A model generated the notes under the pieces. The model was given only the letters and a program-made list of their open reading frames with translations. It ran no database searches and was not told the DNA's origin. A DNA stretch of 10,680 bases. Source: Baffinella frigidus. Taxonomy: Eukaryota; Cryptophyceae; Cryptomonadales; Baffinellaceae. The stretch covers positions 38,846 to 49,525 of the forward strand of contig MU647546.1 of assembly GCA_026770585.1 (NCBI GenBank), in the 5' to 3' direction. How positions within the stretch are numbered: the first letter of the stretch is position 1; each line of letters starts with the position of its first letter. Below, piece by piece: positions 1 through 5,325 of this stretch. Both the position numbers and the translations under genes were made by a program.

Positions 1-185
1 ACCCGAAACCCGAAACACTTAACAATAAACAATGAACAATAAACAATAAACACGAAACCCCAAACCCTAAACACTGAATCCCAAACCCCAAACCCCAAAC
101 CCTAAACACTGAACCCCAAACACTAACACTAAACCCCAAACCCGAAACACTAAACAATAGCTTCCTGCACCTGCAGCGGTAACCC

Positions 186-261
186 GTTTAGGGTTTAGTG
201 TTTAGGGTTTAGTGTTTAGTGTTTAGGGTTTAGTGTTTAGGGTTAGGGTTAGGGTTAGGGG
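186..261. repeat. Inverted (G-rich) telomere-like block inside the C-rich array
   Basis: Here the + strand reads GTTTAGGG, TTTAGTG and GGTTAGGG units, the opposite orientation to everything around it. It mixes 7-bp TTTAGGG, TTTAGTG and three 6-bp TTAGGG units. It is bounded on the left by a short unique stretch containing CTGCACCTGCAGC and on the right by a stretch ending in six AGG triplets. An inversion or an inserted telomere fragment would explain it. Confidence 0.85.
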
Positions 262-842
262 TGATCTCACACCCTCAACCCCAGGAGGAGGAGGAGGAGG
301 TAACACTCACCACGAAACCCCAAACCCTAAACACTGAGCCCCAAACCTCAAACCCCAAGCCCGAAACCCCAAACCCGAAACACTAAACAATAAACAATAA
401 ACAATAAACAATAAACAATAAACACGAAACCCCAAACCCTAAACACTGAACCCCAAACCCCAAGCCCCAAGCCCCAAACCCGAAACACTAAACACTAAAC
501 AATAAACAATGAACGATAAACACGAAATCCCAAACCCTAACCCCGAAACCCGAAAACCGAAACCCGAAAACCGAAAACCGAAACAATAAACAATAAACAA
601 TAAACAATAAACAATGAACCATAAACCCCAAACCTCAAACCCCACACCCCAAACCCCAAACCCCAAACCCCAAACCCCAAACCCCAACCCCCAAACCCCA
701 AACCCCAAACCTCAAACCGTAAACCTCAAACCCTAAACCCTAAACCTTTAACCCTAAACCCTAAACCCTAAACCTCAAACCCTAAACCTCAAACCTTGAA
801 CCTTAAAACCTAAACCCTAAAACCTAAACCCGAAACCTGAAG

Positions 843-866
843 CAGGCCTGGCGACGCGGCATTTGA
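843..866. repeat. 24-bp non-telomeric block, copy 1
   Basis: The block beginning CAGGCCTGGCGACGCGGC recurs at 1105-1128 with one mismatch (A at 861, G at 1123). Both copies sit in heptamer DNA; the second leads into the GA satellite. It looks like a fragment of the satellite border carried into the heptamer array. Confidence 0.8.
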
Positions 867-1104
867 ATAAAACCTAAACACTAAACACTGACACTAAACA
901 CCAAACACTAAACACAAAACCCGAAAAACCGAAAACCGAAAACCGAGACCCCAAACCATAAACCCCTAAACCCCAAACCCTACACCCTAAACCCCAAACC
1001 CTAAACCATAAAACATAAAACATAAAACATAAACTCTAAACCTAAACATAGATCCTAAACCTAAACCTAAACCTAAACCTAAACCTAAACCCCAAACCCT
1101 AAAC

Positions 1105-1166
1105 CAGGCCTGGCGACGCGGCGTTTGAGTGCGATCGCGTTTTGAAGCCGAATGGTGACAAGGTGC

Positions 1167-1206
<40 letters not shown>

Positions 1207-1305
1207 GAGAAGCCGAATGGTGACAAGGTGCGTGGTCCAGAGAGAGAGAGCGCGAGAGAGAGAGTGAGAGAGAGAGAGAGAGACTGCGAGAGAGAGAGAG
1301 ATACT

Positions 1306-1339
<34 letters not shown>

Positions 1340-1488
1340 CTGCGAGAGAGAGAGAGAGAGGGAAGCCGAATGGTGACCAGGTGCGTGGTCCACAGAGAGA
1401 GAGAGTGTGTGAGAGAGACACTGCGAGAGAGAGACACTGCGAGAGAGAGAGAGAGAGAGAGAGAGAGGCCGAAGGTTAACGAGGTGCG
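1105..1488. repeat. GA microsatellite punctuated by a 24-31 bp spacer
   Basis: Long (GA)n tracts (about 1166-1209, 1240-1361 and 1393-1466, with TGCGAGA interruptions) are separated by a conserved spacer beginning GAAGCCGAATGGTGAC. Spacer copies: 1144-1167, 1209-1239, 1362-1392 and a diverged one at 1465-1488; a weaker relative lies at 1657-1682. The two central copies extend to GTGCGTGGTCCA. The block begins with the 24-bp sequence also seen at 843-866. Overlapping Ser/Leu-rich and Arg/Glu-rich frames here come from the GA tract and are not supported as genes. Confidence 0.85.
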
Positions 1489-1499
1489 ATACGTCTGAA

Positions 1500-1596
1500 A
1501 CCTTAATCTGAAATTCTCAAATTTTAAATCCTAAATCTTAAATCCCAAATCCTAAGTCCTAAGTCCCAAATCCTATATCCTAAATCCTGAATCCTC
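1500..1596. repeat. AAATCCT-type degenerate heptamers
   Basis: Period-7 repeats (AAATCCT, AAATCTT, AAGTCCT, AAATCCC) that look like a T-enriched derivative of the telomere-like unit. They lie between the GA satellite and the GC-richer interior. No coding signal is seen through 1697. Confidence 0.7.
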
Positions 1597-1735
1597 GACC
1601 CCAAAAGGCGACCGAGCTCAAATCACACAAGCTCTCTGGTCTGAGTACCATCGGGGTTTGAAGCCCAACAGTGGCAAGGTGCCGCACACGTCATTAGGCT
1701 CAAGCGTCTCAGGACCCCTATGCTGGATCTCACAT

Positions 1736-1813
1736 GGGTTTCAATCAAAATTACTACACGTTTCCTTTAATATTGCTAGTAAAGATTGTTATGTATAGTA
1801 ATTTCTCAATTTG
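1736..1813. mobile_element. AT-rich hairpin element, family M, copy 1
   Basis: The block AAAATTACTACACGTTTCCT and its mirror half (ATGTATAGTAATTT) give a near-palindromic unit of about 80 bp. It matches the element at 1866-1953 over most of its length, and the shared flank CAGGATGCTCCC follows both copies. It is non-autonomous; no transposase is present. Confidence 0.6.
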
Positions 1814-1865
1814 TGCTGCCGACAGGATGCTCCCTGATCTCACATGGAACCACTTACAATTCATC

Positions 1866-1953
1866 AACTGGATTTCGTTCAAAATTACTACACGTTTCCT
1901 TTAACATTACATGTAAAGATCGCTATGTGTAGTAAATTTCATTGAATCCAGTT
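1866..1953. mobile_element. AT-rich hairpin element, family M, copy 2 (best preserved)
   Basis: An 88-bp element with clear terminal inverted repeats: AACTGGATT at 1866-1874 pairs with AATCCAGTT at 1945-1953, and ATTACTACAC pairs with GTGTAGTAAAT further in. A smaller inner hairpin (CTTTAAC...TGTAAAG) fills the centre, so the whole unit can fold back. No clear target duplication is visible. Related copies lie at 1736-1813 and 7090-7168. Confidence 0.7.
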
Positions 1954-1987
1954 TATGCGGGCAGGATGCTCCCGAGGGGGGGGAAGG

Positions 1988-2170
1988 AGATTCTCAAGCG
2001 TCCGAGGACCCCTATGGCGACCTTGAGGACGCGGGAGCGAGAGACCCAGCCGACGGTGCGAACCCCAAGATTTTGTGGTTTTGCGAAAGTCAACACCCCC
2101 ACAAAGCTATCAACTTTGGAAACGAGGGACCCAGAATGAGTTCTCATGCGCATGTTGAGACGGCGAGATT
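1988..2170. repeat. Direct duplication, unit 1 (183 bp)
   Basis: This segment recurs at 2201-2375. The length difference is explained by 8 extra bases (GGTTTTGC) near 2073-2080; otherwise only scattered substitutions separate the copies. Both contain AGCGTCCGAGGACCCCTATG near the start and GAGACGGCG near the end. A further truncated start of the unit appears at about 1700-1722. Minus-strand frames share a short peptide in both copies, but the 8-bp difference throws them out of frame, so I do not call a gene. Confidence 0.9.
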
Positions 2171-2200
2171 ACGCTGCACTGTCAATGCGCATATTGATAG

Positions 2201-2375
2201 AGACTCTTTAGCGTCCGAGGACCCCTATGACGACCTTGAGGGCGCGGGCGCGAGAGAACCAGCAGACGGTGCGAACCCCAAGATTTTGTGAAAGTCAACG
2301 CCCCCACAAAGCTGTCAACTTTGGAAACGAGGGACCCAGAATGGGTACTCATGTGCATGTTGAGACGGCGGGATT
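2201..2375. repeat. Direct duplication, unit 2 (175 bp)
   Basis: Second copy of the 1988-2170 segment, 30 bp downstream, lacking the 8-bp insertion. The intervening sequence (2171-2200) is not duplicated. Confidence 0.9.
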
Positions 2376-2383
2376 TCATAGGC

Positions 2384-2475
2384 TAACGGCCTGAAAATGG
2401 GGTAGTTAGGCATACGGCATTGCCTAGGACCACCTACCGTAGGCCGAGGGATCCTAGGACCAAAAAGTCTCGGCC
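2384..2475. mobile_element. Family A palindromic element, copy 1
   Basis: It begins TAACGGCCTGAAAATGGGG and contains the core CCTACCGTAGG (2433-2443). It ends in a hairpin: GGCCGAG (2442-2448), a 20-bp loop (2449-2468), then CTCGGCC (2469-2475). It aligns with 4422-4507 and with both arms of the palindrome at 5326-5564. In the copy at 4422-4507 the 20-bp loop is present in the opposite orientation. Confidence 0.65.
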
Positions 2476-2516
2476 ACTCGCGCGAGTGCTCAAGCCGCGG
2501 AAACTCTACAGCCTAC

Positions 2517-2553
2517 ACCCCAAACCCCAAACCCCAAACCCCAAACCCCAAAC
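2517..2553. repeat. Short CCCCAAA array
   Basis: About five tandem CCCCAAA units inside the GC-rich interior, resembling the variant found at 440-480 and 640-715. It is an interstitial telomere-like patch. Confidence 0.85.
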
Positions 2554-2650
2554 CTCGCACCCTGAACAAAGAGGAAGAGGCGCGCGAGTGCTGACGGCTA
2601 ACGCTCCTCCTCCTACTCCTCCTCACCGCACGCTAACGCGGAAGCAGGGA

Positions 2651-2712
2651 TTTTCTGCAGAACCAGTTCCAGTGCCCGCCTGTGTTGGGAGCTCGAAGAA
2701 CCTAAAGGACGC
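2651..2712 (+). pseudogene. Exon-like block H, copy 1 (ends in ...RLCWELEEP)
   Basis: An acceptor-like ATTTTCTGCAG (AG at 2659-2660) is followed by a frame reading TSSSARLCWELEEPKGR. The same peptide block, with the same pyrimidine tract and AG, occurs twice on the minus strand at about 8090-8192 and 8871-8969. Relative to those, this copy lacks 9 bases (three codons) within a GAACCT-type repeat, so the frame is kept. I do not recognise a family. It could be an exon fragment or part of a dispersed repeat that carries an exon; frame conservation across three diverged copies favours past coding. Confidence 0.45.
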
Positions 2713-2713
2713 T

Positions 2714-2746
2714 CCTCGTCGCAGCGGGAAGGGACGCGCGAGTGCT
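2714..2746 (+). pseudogene. Truncated 5' part of the TPR exon J
   Basis: 33 bases beginning CCTCGTCGCAG are identical to 2848-2880, the acceptor and first codons of the exon at 2859-2921, but then run into unrelated CCTCCT-rich sequence. Shorter echoes of GCGCGAGTGCT occur at 2480-2490, 2582-2592 and, diverged, near 3190. Confidence 0.6.
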
Positions 2747-2858
2747 GACGGCGAACGATCCCCCTCCTCACCCTCCTCCTCCTCACCCTCACCCTCCTCC
2801 TCGACACCGCACAAAGTGGATCACTCGCACACGCTAACGATCCTCGGCCTCGTCGCAG

Positions 2859-2921
2859 CGGGAAGGGACGCGCGAGTGCTCAAGGCGCTGCTCCGCGCCG
2901 CGCAAGCTGCCATGGCCCTGA
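2859..2921 (+). CDS. Exon J: first half of a TPR motif (immunophilin-like gene)
   Basis: Proposed 63-nt exon after the acceptor CGTCGCAG (AG at 2857-2858), ending at CTGA|GTGCGC. It reads GRDARVLKALLRAAQAAMAL plus one base. The pattern KALxRxAQAxxAL is that of helix A of a tetratricopeptide repeat, especially the last TPR of FKBP/Cyp40-type immunophilins, which bind the Hsp90 C-terminus. The exon ends with one base of a codon, exactly what the exon at 4930-5024 needs, so splicing gives AL-S-DEG and a 34-residue TPR. A second copy of its 3' half (3329-3370) differs by two substitutions, both synonymous, which supports coding. The donor runs straight into a 42-nt C tract. The start and acceptor choice are inference; an alternative acceptor is GCGAG at 2876. 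Confidence 0.45.
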   Translation, partial: REGTRECSRRCSAPRKLPWP

Positions 2922-2927
2922 GTGCGC

Positions 2928-2928
<1 letters not shown>

Positions 2929-2970
<42 letters not shown>
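2929..2970. repeat. 42-nt uninterrupted C tract
   Basis: Pure poly-C on the + strand, followed by CCACCCATC-type repeats to about 3005. It lies immediately 3' of the proposed donor of exon J. The second copy of that exon end (3329-3370) is also followed by C's (3367-3379). Such a tract can form G-quadruplex or i-motif structures and its length is prone to sequencing error. Proline- and glycine-rich frames across it are artefacts. Confidence 0.95.
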
Positions 2971-2973
<3 letters not shown>

Positions 2974-3075
2974 CAGCCACCCACCCATCCACCCACCCAC
3001 CTCCCACTTCCCTTTGTGTTTAGGAAAGGTTCGGGGGCAAGGCAAGCTTGCAAGTGCCCCCGAACGTTCCTGGGT

Positions 3076-3174
3076 TGGCTCTGAGGGTTTGCGGGTTTAC
3101 GGTTGTCCTGGCTCTGAGGGTTTGCGGGTTTGCGGTTGTCCTGGCTCTGAGAGTTTGCGGGTCTGCGGGTGGCG
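3076..3174. repeat. 33-bp tandem repeat, three copies
   Basis: Units start at 3076, 3109 and 3142, each beginning TGGCTCTGAGGGTTTGCGGG (the third with G to A at one site and a diverged end). Because 33 is a multiple of 3 it gives a repeating 11-residue peptide in several frames, but nothing else marks it as coding. Confidence 0.9.
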
Positions 3175-3195
3175 CAAACCCTTAGAGGCGCGCGG

Positions 3196-3218
3196 GTGCT
3201 CACGGCGCCCGTGAGCAC
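3196..3218. repeat. Perfect 10-bp hairpin with 3-nt loop
   Basis: GTGCTCACGG (3196-3205), loop CGC, then CCGTGAGCAC (3209-3218). It overlaps a diverged copy of the GCGCGAGTGCTCA motif. No T-run follows, so it is not a standard terminator. Confidence 0.8.
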
Positions 3219-3328
3219 TGTAATCACCCGTAAGTGGATCAAATTGACGCTGGAATGTGCGCCATTTCCACACAGGAAACATGCGAATGTTCACCTTTCT
3301 CTGGGTGAAATGGCCTGGGGGTTGCGAG

Positions 3329-3370
3329 GCTCCGCGCCGCGCAGGCTGCCATGGCCCTCAGTGCGCACCC
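3329..3370 (+). pseudogene. Second copy of the 3' half of TPR exon J
   Basis: 41 bp match 2890-2930 with two differences (A/G at the CAA/CAG codon, G/C at the CTG/CTC codon), both silent in the frame LRAAQAAMAL. The exon again ends CTCA|GTGCGC and runs into a C tract. Upstream the copies differ (TTGCGAGG here), so the 5' half of the exon is missing. It may be a duplicated exon or a recombined fragment. Confidence 0.5.
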
Positions 3371-3379
3371 CCCCCCCCT

Positions 3380-3589
3380 AACCCCCTCAGCTACATGTCC
3401 TGCTGTCTGCCGGGAGAGCACTGTGGAGCAGTGCTCGCCGCCCCAACTTCTCCGCCGTCACCCCCCCACCACCATCCCCCCATGCGCACCTTTTCAAATT
3501 CACTGAACCACTCGATTAGAGCAGGTCGCCGATGACTTGACACCTTTTTGGGTCGAAAAACTTGTCAGCTTCCAAACCGTATTCATTGT
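3380..3589. other. No gene seen; C-rich unique sequence
   Basis: Contains CCCCACCACC-type C-rich stretches near 3460-3485 and ends in AT-richer sequence leading to the TA at 3590. I see no motif, repeat or convincing frame. Confidence 0.6.
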
Positions 3590-3797
3590 TATTGTCAAAA
3601 TGGGCTCTGCGCGGAAAACATCGAGGTCAGGTCAGCAACATTTTTTTCGTTTTTTTGCCTTTTTGTGTCATCTTATGGGTGGGAGATGCTATTTTGAGAT
3701 AAAAATCATGCCTAAGATAGCATAAAAGTCCGTTTTTGGAAAAATTCCTGATTTCCTGACCTGACCTCGATTCCGCGCGAAGCCCATTTCGACAATA
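3590..3797. mobile_element. TA-flanked inverted-repeat element, family G (208 bp)
   Basis: TA at 3590-3591 is followed by TTGTCAAAATGGGCTCTGCG, and the right end reads back as TTGTCGAAATGGGCTTCGCG before TA at 3796-3797. The inverted repeats run about 45 bp (left to about 3637, right from about 3753) with a few mismatches and a small gap. The interior is AT-rich with T and A tracts and an inner ATGCTAT/ATAGCAT pair. TA duplication with long inverted repeats fits a Tc1/mariner (Stowaway-like) MITE. No transposase is encoded. Confidence 0.75.
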
Positions 3798-4019
3798 CCA
3801 CACAAAATACCCTGGTGTTTGCACCAGGATATTTCCCGGAATAACCTGCCGTGGTATTCTCTTCGCATTCCTGAACAGATTTAATTTCAGATTTGGCTTG
3901 GCGTTTGAGCCACTTCGTACTTTTAGGGATTTAAAATATCTGGGTATGTACCGTAAATCTTTTAGATGGACAGTTCCCGAAATTAAATCTATTCAGGTCC
4001 GGGACTAAATCGTGTGGTA
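3796..4019. mobile_element. TA-flanked inverted-repeat element, family N, abutting family G
   Basis: It starts at the same TA that ends the previous element: TA-CCACACA... to ...GTGTGG-TA (4018-4019). The perfect terminal match is only about 6 bp, but a 19-bp internal inverted repeat with one mismatch (3870-3888 with 3979-3997) and a perfect 7-bp hairpin (CCTGGTG...CACCAGG near 3820-3838) support a fold-back element. Confidence in the exact ends is moderate. Confidence 0.5.
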
Positions 4020-4029
4020 CCCTTGGCAG

Positions 4030-4064
4030 GCGACGAGGGGCGCGCGGGGCCTTTCTGACCGGAC
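4030..4064 (+). pseudogene. TPR exon T, broken copy T1
   Basis: An acceptor TTGGCAG (AG 4028-4029) is followed by GCGACGAGGGGCGCGC, which reads GDEGRAGPF and then TGA. It is a relic of the exon found intact at 4930-5024. Confidence 0.6.
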
Positions 4065-4083
4065 GTGGAAAGGACGAGGAGCT

Positions 4084-4143
4084 GCGAAATCGATGGTGGC
4101 TACGTACCATTCAGTACCACGAAACGAAACGTCGCGTTCTGAA
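4084..4143 (+). repeat. Intron-like repeat I, copy 1 (partial)
   Basis: It begins GCGAAATCGATGGTGGCTAC and matches the first about 60 bp of the 95-bp repeat at 4311-4405 and 4835-4929. It then diverges before an acceptor CCGCGCAG at 4161-4168. Confidence 0.8.
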
Positions 4144-4168
4144 CACACCCTGACGTCAACCCGCGCAG

Positions 4169-4228
4169 GTCACGAGAGGCGCGCAGAGGCACTGGAGTCG
4201 CGCGCCCTCCTTTCTGACCCGTCCTCGC
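4169..4228 (+). pseudogene. TPR exon T, diverged but open copy T2
   Basis: After AG at 4167-4168 the frame reads HERRAEALESRALLSDPSS, clearly related to DEGRAEALASRALLQDPAN of the intact exon. The frame is kept although several residues differ and the 3' part and donor are replaced by CTCTTCACC-type sequence. It may be a diverged alternative exon rather than a dead one; there is no visible donor at the family position. Confidence 0.5.
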
Positions 4229-4310
4229 ACCTCTTCACCCCTTCCCCTGCTGGTAGTGAGTAGTAGTAGTGACCTGCCGTGGTGATCGTGTGGTGCCCTC
4301 CTGCAAGCCC

Positions 4311-4405
4311 GCGAAATCGATGGTGGCTACGTACCATTTAGTACCACGAAACGAAACGTTGCGTTCTGAAATTCCCAGTGATGACCTGGCGTGGCTCCGT
4401 GGCAG
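4311..4405 (+). repeat. Intron-like repeat I, copy 2 (95 bp)
   Basis: It runs from GCGAAATCGATGG to GTGGCAG and is followed by GTGACGG, the start of exon T cut off after about three codons (4406-4416). It is the same length as copy 4 (4835-4929) with few substitutions. It contains TACGTACCATTTAGTACC and GAAATTCCCAGTGATGACC. Confidence 0.85.
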
Positions 4406-4421
4406 GTGACGGCTGGCAGGG

Positions 4422-4507
4422 TAACGGCCTGGAAATGGGGTAGTTAGGCCTACGGCATTGCCTAGGGACCTCCTACCGTAGGCCGAGACTTTTTGGTCCT
4501 AGGATCC
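4422..4507. mobile_element. Family A palindromic element, copy 2, with inverted loop
   Basis: It matches 2384-2448 closely, including the core CCTACCGTAGG (4472-4482) and GGCCGAG (4481-4487). The next 20 bases (4488-4507, beginning ACTTTTTGG) are the exact reverse complement of the loop at 2449-2468. The closing CTCGGCC is missing. It interrupts a copy of exon T: the exon start lies just before (4406) and a degenerate exon resumes at about 4508. Confidence 0.75.
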
Positions 4508-4595
4508 CACGCGGGGCGCGCAGAGCTGTTTTGACCTGCAGAGAACTCTGTTTTGACCCGGCGAACGCCCGCGCCACCGCCCTCCTCTCTCGCCA
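4508..4595 (+). pseudogene. TPR exon T, scrambled copy T3
   Basis: Pieces of the exon are recognisable: GGGGCGCGCAGAG near 4513, then TGTTTTGACC twice, then GACCCGGCGAACGCCCGCGC (4556-4575) and CCCTCCTCTCTCGCCAGC. An internal duplication and loss of frame make it non-functional. Confidence 0.6.
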
Positions 4596-4671
4596 GCACC
4601 AACAGGCCTCAGATGGGTCCTCCTACCCCGTCCCCTGTTGGTAGTGATACCGAACGTGGACCCCCGTTCAG

Positions 4672-4747
4672 GTGACGAAGGGCGCGCACGAAACGAAACG
4701 TTGCGTTCTGAAATTCCCAGTGATGACCTGGCGTGGCGTCTTGGCAG
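4672..4747 (+). repeat. Exon T start (T4) fused to intron-like repeat I, copy 3
   Basis: The acceptor GTTCAG (AG 4670-4671) and GTGACGAAGGGCGCGC are followed directly by CACGAAACGAAACG, which is the middle of repeat I (4687-4747). The exon is cut after about five codons and the first part of the repeat is missing. The breakpoint falls within a short shared GCGCGCA/CACGAA context. Confidence 0.7.
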
Positions 4748-4834
4748 GTGACGAGGGGCGCGCAGAGGTTCTGGCGTCCCGCGCCCTCTTGCTAGACCCG
4801 GCGAACACCCGCGCGGCCGCCCTCCTGCAAGCCC
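4748..4834 (+). pseudogene. TPR exon T, nearly complete copy T5
   Basis: After AG at 4746-4747 the frame reads DEGRAEVLASRALLLDPANT then RAAALLQAR. Compared with 4930-5024 it has four residue changes and three silent or near-silent base changes. Its last about 20 bases (the SVRK codons and AAG|GT donor) are replaced by CTGCAAG joined to repeat I. It is open but lacks the donor seen in the intact copy, so it is probably not used, unless splicing occurs elsewhere. Confidence 0.55.
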
Positions 4835-4929
4835 GCGAAATCGATGGTGGCTACGTACCATTTAGTACCACGAAACGAAACGTCGCGTTGTGAAATTCCC
4901 AGTGATGACCTGGCGTGGCGTCGTGGCAG
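4835..4929 (+). repeat. Intron-like repeat I, copy 4 (95 bp), ending in the exon T acceptor
   Basis: Full 95-bp copy ending GTCGTGGCAG, which supplies the AG acceptor for the intact exon. It has no pyrimidine-rich tract and no obvious GT at its start, so whether it is a whole intron, or only the 3' part of a longer one, cannot be told. Confidence 0.85.
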
Positions 4930-5024
4930 GTGACGAAGGGCGCGCAGAGGCGCTGGCGTCCCGCGCTCTCCTGCAAGACCCGGCGAACGCCCGCGCGGCC
5001 GCCCTCCTCGCCAGCGTTCGCAAG
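4930..5024 (+). CDS. Exon T: second half of TPR motif plus linker (intact copy)
   Basis: A 95-nt exon between CAG (4927-4929) and AAG|GTACAG (donor at 5025). It encodes two codon-final bases, then DEGRAEALASRALLQDPANA and RAAALLASVRK. Joined to exon J the motif has Ala at TPR positions 8, 20 and 27 and Pro at 32, the usual small-residue and proline pattern. It ends in phase 0, matching the start of the exon at 6139. TPRs of this type are the Hsp90-binding scaffold in co-chaperone immunophilins. About ten partial copies lie within 1.6 kb, several keeping the AAG|GT donor. This copy is the only one with both borders intact. The alternative is a generic TPR protein. Confidence 0.6.
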
Positions 5025-5112
5025 GTACAGTTTGTACCAGGACGTGACATGAAAACGGTCCATCTAAACGATTCTGGTACAAATTCTGTTTCTTCTTAAA
5101 ATTGGCAAGGTT
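5025..5112 (+). other. Intron start with 10-bp inverted repeat
   Basis: It begins with the donor GTACAG. TTTGTACCAG (5031-5040) pairs with CTGGTACAAA (5074-5083), enclosing 33 bp, and ACAG/CTGT extends the pairing with a small gap. The intron from 5025 to the acceptor at 6138 would be about 1.1 kb and contains further exon fragments and palindromic elements. Confidence 0.55.
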
Positions 5113-5136
5113 GCCCTCCTCGCCAGCGTCCGCAAG
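5113..5136 (+). pseudogene. 3' end of TPR exon T, copy T7
   Basis: GCCCTCCTCGCCAGCGTCCG followed by CAAG|GTAC: the last eight codons and the donor of exon T with one silent change. Nothing of the exon precedes it. Confidence 0.7.
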
Positions 5137-5155
5137 GTACTCACGGAGGAGCATG

Positions 5156-5256
5156 AACAATGGCTCCAATTTCGGCCACTTTGGCGTTCTCTTGACGTTT
5201 TAGGGTTTTAGGGTGTGACAAACATGCCGAAAGTGGCTGGAATTGGAGCCCTTGTT
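5156..5256. mobile_element. Inverted-repeat element with telomere-like loop
   Basis: AACAATGGCTCCAATTTCGG (5156-5175) pairs with the right arm ending CCTTGTT (about 5226-5256) over roughly 30 bp with a few mismatches. The loop holds GTTTTAGGGTTTTAGGGTG (two TTTTAGGG units, about 5197-5215). It sits between two fragments of exon T. No TA or other target duplication is clear. Confidence 0.6.
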
Positions 5257-5257
5257 C

Positions 5258-5317
5258 GCGCGCCCTCCTGCAAGACCCGGCGAACGCCCGGTCGCCCTCC
5301 TCGCCAGCGTCCGCAAG
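5258..5317 (+). pseudogene. TPR exon T, copy T8 with internal deletion
   Basis: It begins CGCGCCCTCCTGCAAGACCC, continues GGCGAACGCCCGGTCGCCCTC (a 6-7 base loss where the intact exon has CGCGCGGC) and ends CCGCAAG|GTAC. The 5' third is missing and the deletion shifts the frame, but the donor is preserved. Confidence 0.65.
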
Positions 5318-5325
5318 GTACTTTC

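Larger units (their letters stand above)
1..1104. repeat. Degenerate telomere-like heptamer array (C-rich on + strand)
   Basis: About 1.1 kb of imperfect 7-bp repeats related to CCCTAAA, with local variants such as CCCCAAA, AAACAAT (runs near 386-422 and 575-620), CCCGAAA and AAACCTA (near 1060-1090). The plant/algal telomere unit is CCCTAAA/TTTAGGG; the degeneracy points to an interstitial or subtelomeric array rather than a live telomere tip. Two non-telomeric inserts lie inside it: 161-180 and 262-311, the latter with six AGG units at 283-300. Open frames here are heptamers read in three frames and are not genes. Confidence 0.9.

Noticed and set aside
439-708. Open frame of 89 residues rich in GFGVWGL
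   Set aside because: It is a translation of 7-bp telomere-like repeats; the peptide repeat follows the DNA repeat.
987-1479. Overlapping frames on both strands rich in Ser-Leu or Arg-Glu
   Set aside because: They arise from (GA)n tracts in several frames at once; no start context or domain.
1144-1488. CRISPR-like pattern of repeats with spacers
   Set aside because: The intervening parts are GA microsatellite of irregular length, the conserved unit is not a typical repeat, and there are no cas genes.
1692-1706. CATTAGGCTCAAG resembling the end of the dinoflagellate spliced leader
   Set aside because: It needs a gap and a mismatch, lacks the CCGTAGCC start and is too short to tell from chance.
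1953-2379. Shared peptide THSGSLVSKVDSFVG in two minus-strand frames
   Set aside because: Explained by the 175-bp duplication; the frames diverge after the 8-bp difference and no family is recognised.
2420-3214. A 264-residue plus-strand open frame
   Set aside because: It passes through CCCCAAA repeats, a 42-nt C tract and 33-bp tandem repeats; only short stretches have exon-like support, and not all in this frame.
2880-3242. Glycine-rich minus-strand frame
   Set aside because: The glycine run is the complement of poly-C, and the NPQSQDNRKPA repeats are the 33-bp tandem read backwards.
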